Assembly (NCBI GenBank): GCA_937892135.1
Contig: CALAUK010000065.1
Span: 1 to 7,171, forward strand
Reading direction: 5' to 3'
DNA: 7,171 nucleotides
Source of the DNA: an uncultured Clostridia bacterium
Lineage (GTDB): Bacteria; Bacillota; Clostridia; UBA1381; UMGS1253
Both the position numbers and the translations under genes were made by a program. This document shows, one piece after another, positions 6,013-7,171 of the stretch (within the stretch, counting starts at the first letter, position 1; each line of letters begins with the position of its first letter). A model generated the notes under the pieces. The model was not told the DNA's origin and did no database searches. It was given only the letters and a program-made list of their open reading frames with translations.

Positions 6013-6229
6013 AAAGAGGCTAGGGGCGGTACTCCTTAGGGAGAAATCGATTTTGGATTGCTAATTTCCGCTGATAGTACACAAAAAAATACAGACATAC
6101 ACTAGTATGCCTGTATTTTTTATGTCTTCTCTAAGACGAAAATTATCTAACCCAAAACTGCAAGGCACTCAAAATTGAGATTTTTGAGCGGTCTATCCCT
6201 AAGGAGTACCGCCCTTTTCGCCTCTTTTT
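6011..6229. repeat. Nested inverted-repeat element filling the gap between convergent genes
   Basis: Outer arms AAAAAGAGGC (6011-6020) and GCCTCTTTTT (6220-6229) match perfectly. After a small asymmetric bulge (3 versus 5 bases), inner arms at 6024-6042 and 6196-6214 match perfectly for 19 bp (GGGCGGTACTCCTTAGGGA and its complement). In all, 29 paired bases enclose a 153-base core. The core holds a terminator-like hairpin (6084-6121), a CTCAAAA/TTTTGAG hairpin (6169-6187) and TTTTGG/CCAAAA segments that could pair. The outer arms run into both stop codons: each gene ends TAAAAA. No coding frame is visible inside. It may be a MITE-like non-autonomous element, an oversized convergent terminator, or a structured RNA. 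AT-rich flanks prevent a clear target-site duplication call. Confidence 0.8.
6084..6121. terminator. Bidirectional terminator-like hairpin inside the inverted-repeat element
   Basis: Arms 6084-6100 and 6105-6121 form a 17-bp stem with one A/C mismatch and an ACTA loop. The stem base is A-rich on the left and T-rich on the right, so it reads as stem plus T-tract on both strands. It lies ~70 bases past the CARF nuclease stop and ~110 past the spoVAC stop, and probably ends both transcripts. Confidence 0.75.
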
Positions 6230-6663
6230 TAAATTTTAAAGAGCAGTGCCAGAATCCCTGCAAAAAAAGATGAGCATATTCCAAAAACAAGCACAGGGCC
6301 TGCAATAGTAAACATTTTTGCGGCCATACCCAAGATATATCCCTCGCTTTTAAATTCCATAGCGGGAGAAACAATAGAGTTTGCAAAGCCTGTTATAGGT
6401 ACTATTGTGCCTGCACCTGCAATTTTTGCAATCTTATCATAAACATTAAGACCCGTGAGAAGCGCACCTATAAATATCAGCGTTATGCTTACAGCGCCCG
6501 ATGCTTCCTCGGTTGTAAGACCATTTGATTTGTAAAAATCTAAAATGCCCTGACCAATGGTGCAGATAATTCCACCGAACAAAAATGCAAAAATCATATT
6601 TTTAATAATAGGTGATTTTGGTGCAAATTTGTCCGAAAATTTTTTGTATTCATCCTGTGTCAT
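6229..6663 (-). CDS. spoVAC: Stage V sporulation protein AC (SpoVAC)
   Basis: SpoVAC is an inner-membrane protein of the forespore that forms part of the SpoVA channel moving dipicolinic acid into the spore and out at germination; it has been described as mechanosensitive. The 144 residues match the family: a short charged N-terminus (TQDEYKKF, then APKSPIIKN), TM1 around FAFLFGGIICTIGQGI, then DFYKSNGLT, TM2 around SITLIFIGALLTGL, the hallmark NVYDKIAKIAGAGTIVPITGFANSIVSPAMEFKSEG, and TM segments to the C-terminus (GPVLVFGICSSFFAGILALL). ATG at 6681 is in frame, but AGGAAG (6676-6671) lies seven bases before ATG 6663, so that start is preferred. Its usual operon partners spoVAD and spoVAE are absent on both sides. 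No convincing sigma-G promoter was found upstream. It converges on the CARF nuclease gene across the inverted-repeat element. Confidence 0.93.
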   Translation of the reverse strand: MTQDEYKKFSDKFAPKSPIIKNMIFAFLFGGIICTIGQGILDFYKSNGLTTEEASGAVSITLIFIGALLTGLNVYDKIAKIAGAGTIVPITGFANSIVSPAMEFKSEGYILGMAAKMFTIAGPVLVFGICSSFFAGILALLFKI

Positions 6664-6688
6664 ATTTTCACTTCCTTTCATTACTATT

Positions 6689-6718
6689 TTGATAAATAAA
6701 AGCTTTTTTATGTATAAA
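6689..6718 (+). promoter_or_regulatory. Possible promoter of the D-lactate dehydrogenase fragment
   Basis: TTGATA (6689-6694), an 18-base spacer and TATAAA (6713-6718) lie ~54 bases before the start at 6772. The DNA is AT-rich, so a chance match is possible. No Rex-type TTGTTAA/TTAACAA operator was seen. Confidence 0.45.
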
Positions 6719-6771
6719 AACTTATGCTAAAGACAAAATATGCATATAGAAAAAATGAGAGGAAGAAAATT

Positions 6772-7068
6772 ATGATAAAGGTTGCTTTTTTTGATACAAA
6801 GCCGTATGATGAATTGTATTTTAATGAAATATGCAAAGATTATAATATTTCAATCAAATATTTTGAATCAAAACTTAATCGTGACACCGCAGAAATGGCA
6901 AAAGGATACGATGCTGTGTGCGCTTTTGTAAATGATAATTTAAGCATTAAAGAAATATTTTCAAAACCTACAAATTATTTTAAGAAGTTATTAGATACAT
7001 ATATCGAAGAGCGCCGAATTGAGTTCTACAAGGAGTGGTATGAGTACACTTCGGAGGACTATAAATGA
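6772..7068 (+). pseudogene. N-terminal fragment of D-lactate (2-hydroxyacid) dehydrogenase joined to an unrelated tail
   Basis: The first ~58 residues (6772 to ~6945) read MIKVAFFDTKPYD, then IKYFESKLNRDTAEMAKGYDAVCAFVNDNLS. This is the N-terminal catalytic-domain start of fermentative D-lactate dehydrogenase (LdhA type), which reduces pyruvate to D-lactate with NADH. The native protein has about 330 residues, and after this point should continue with a GVK-x-IA-x-RCAG segment and the NAD-binding GxGxxG domain. Instead it becomes a charged, aromatic stretch (KKLLDTYIEERRIEFYKEW, then YEYTSEDYK) and stops at 7068. I do not recognise this tail; its codons (GAG, AAG, CGC, TTC) also shift. AGAGG at 6758-6762 supports ATG 6772 over the ATG at 6724. 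With no cofactor domain it cannot be an active enzyme. Insertion, rearrangement or a chimeric end are all possible. Confidence 0.7.
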
Positions 7069-7171
7069 GCAGTTTTTATTTTTTTTGAACGGTCATGCTA
7101 AAAATATTATTTACTTAGTGAGGTGAAATCACATAGCAAAACAGTTAGTATGTCAGAAGTACATATATAAG
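7069..7171 (+). other. Downstream end segment with no assignable gene
   Basis: A good GGAGG (7053-7057) precedes an ATG at 7065 that overlaps the preceding stop as ATGA, but that frame stops after seven codons (MSSFYFF). Later, AGGTGA (7121-7126) precedes a frame open from 7127 to the window end (AKQLVCQKYIYK) that has no ATG, GTG or TTG; only an ATA at 7133 could start it. This could be the damaged start of a gene belonging to the foreign segment that begins near 6946. I cannot name it. Confidence 0.3.

Noticed and set aside
6147..6386. Minus-strand frame across the inverted repeat and the end of spoVAC
   Set aside because: It overlaps spoVAC in another frame and runs through the repeat arms; the peptide has no family features.
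6724..6771. Upstream start at 6724 for the lactate dehydrogenase fragment
   Set aside because: The added 16 residues are not family-like, and the AGAGG at 6758-6762 serves ATG 6772.
7123..7170. Short GTG-started frame at 7123-7170
   Set aside because: It is 15 codons long, its GTG falls inside the AGGTGA site, and it has no support as a gene.

Overview
The window is low-GC DNA with clostridial character. Genes are tightly packed, ribosome-binding sites are strong AGGAGG/GGTGAT types, and promoters are sigma-A-like and AT-rich. It also holds a yybP-ykoY-type riboswitch and a spoVAC sporulation gene. The best guess is an anaerobic, spore-forming Clostridia, perhaps an uncultured gut lineage; this is inferred from gene content and cannot be fixed to genus. 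Two end segments do not match the rest. About 1-537 is richer in GC, uses different codons and encodes a Bacteroidales-like DUF1460 protein. From about 6946 to the end, the sequence breaks the reading frame of a D-lactate dehydrogenase gene.

Layout. 1-406 is the 3' part of a DUF1460 (NlpC/P60-like) gene. Convergent to it, at 403-669 (-), is a chimeric ORF: its first ~44 codons are the N-terminus of a cation P-type ATPase and the rest is unrelated. Upstream of that ATPase start are a Shine-Dalgarno, an intrinsic terminator, a manganese-type riboswitch and a good promoter, all on the minus strand (677-871). Divergent from these, a plus-strand promoter at 934-962 starts a three-gene operon: glutamine synthetase (1007-2431), a flavodoxin-domain protein (2457-2993) and a HAD phosphatase (2998-3630). 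A hairpin at 3633-3663 can end both this operon and the minus-strand tRNA-Leu(UAG) gene (3663-3746). The tRNA promoter and the promoter of the next operon lie back to back at 3777-3884.

The second operon encodes a tRNA-dihydrouridine synthase (3915-4838) and, 13 bases later, a CARF-domain nuclease of the DUF1887/Card1/Can2 type (4852-6012). No cas gene or CRISPR array is present. Converging on it is an orphan spoVAC (6229-6663, -). The whole 217-base gap between their stop codons is a nested inverted-repeat element with near-perfect 29-bp arms and a central terminator-like hairpin. The last gene (6772-7068) begins as D-lactate dehydrogenase and then changes into an unrelated sequence.

The metabolic genes are ordinary: nitrogen assimilation, flavin redox, a phosphatase and tRNA modification. 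The items most worth following are the stand-alone CARF nuclease linked to dus, the inverted-repeat element between the convergent genes, the complete Mn-riboswitch control region in front of a severed ATPase gene, and the two abrupt junctions near the ends. Those junctions may be assembly or amplification chimeras rather than biology.
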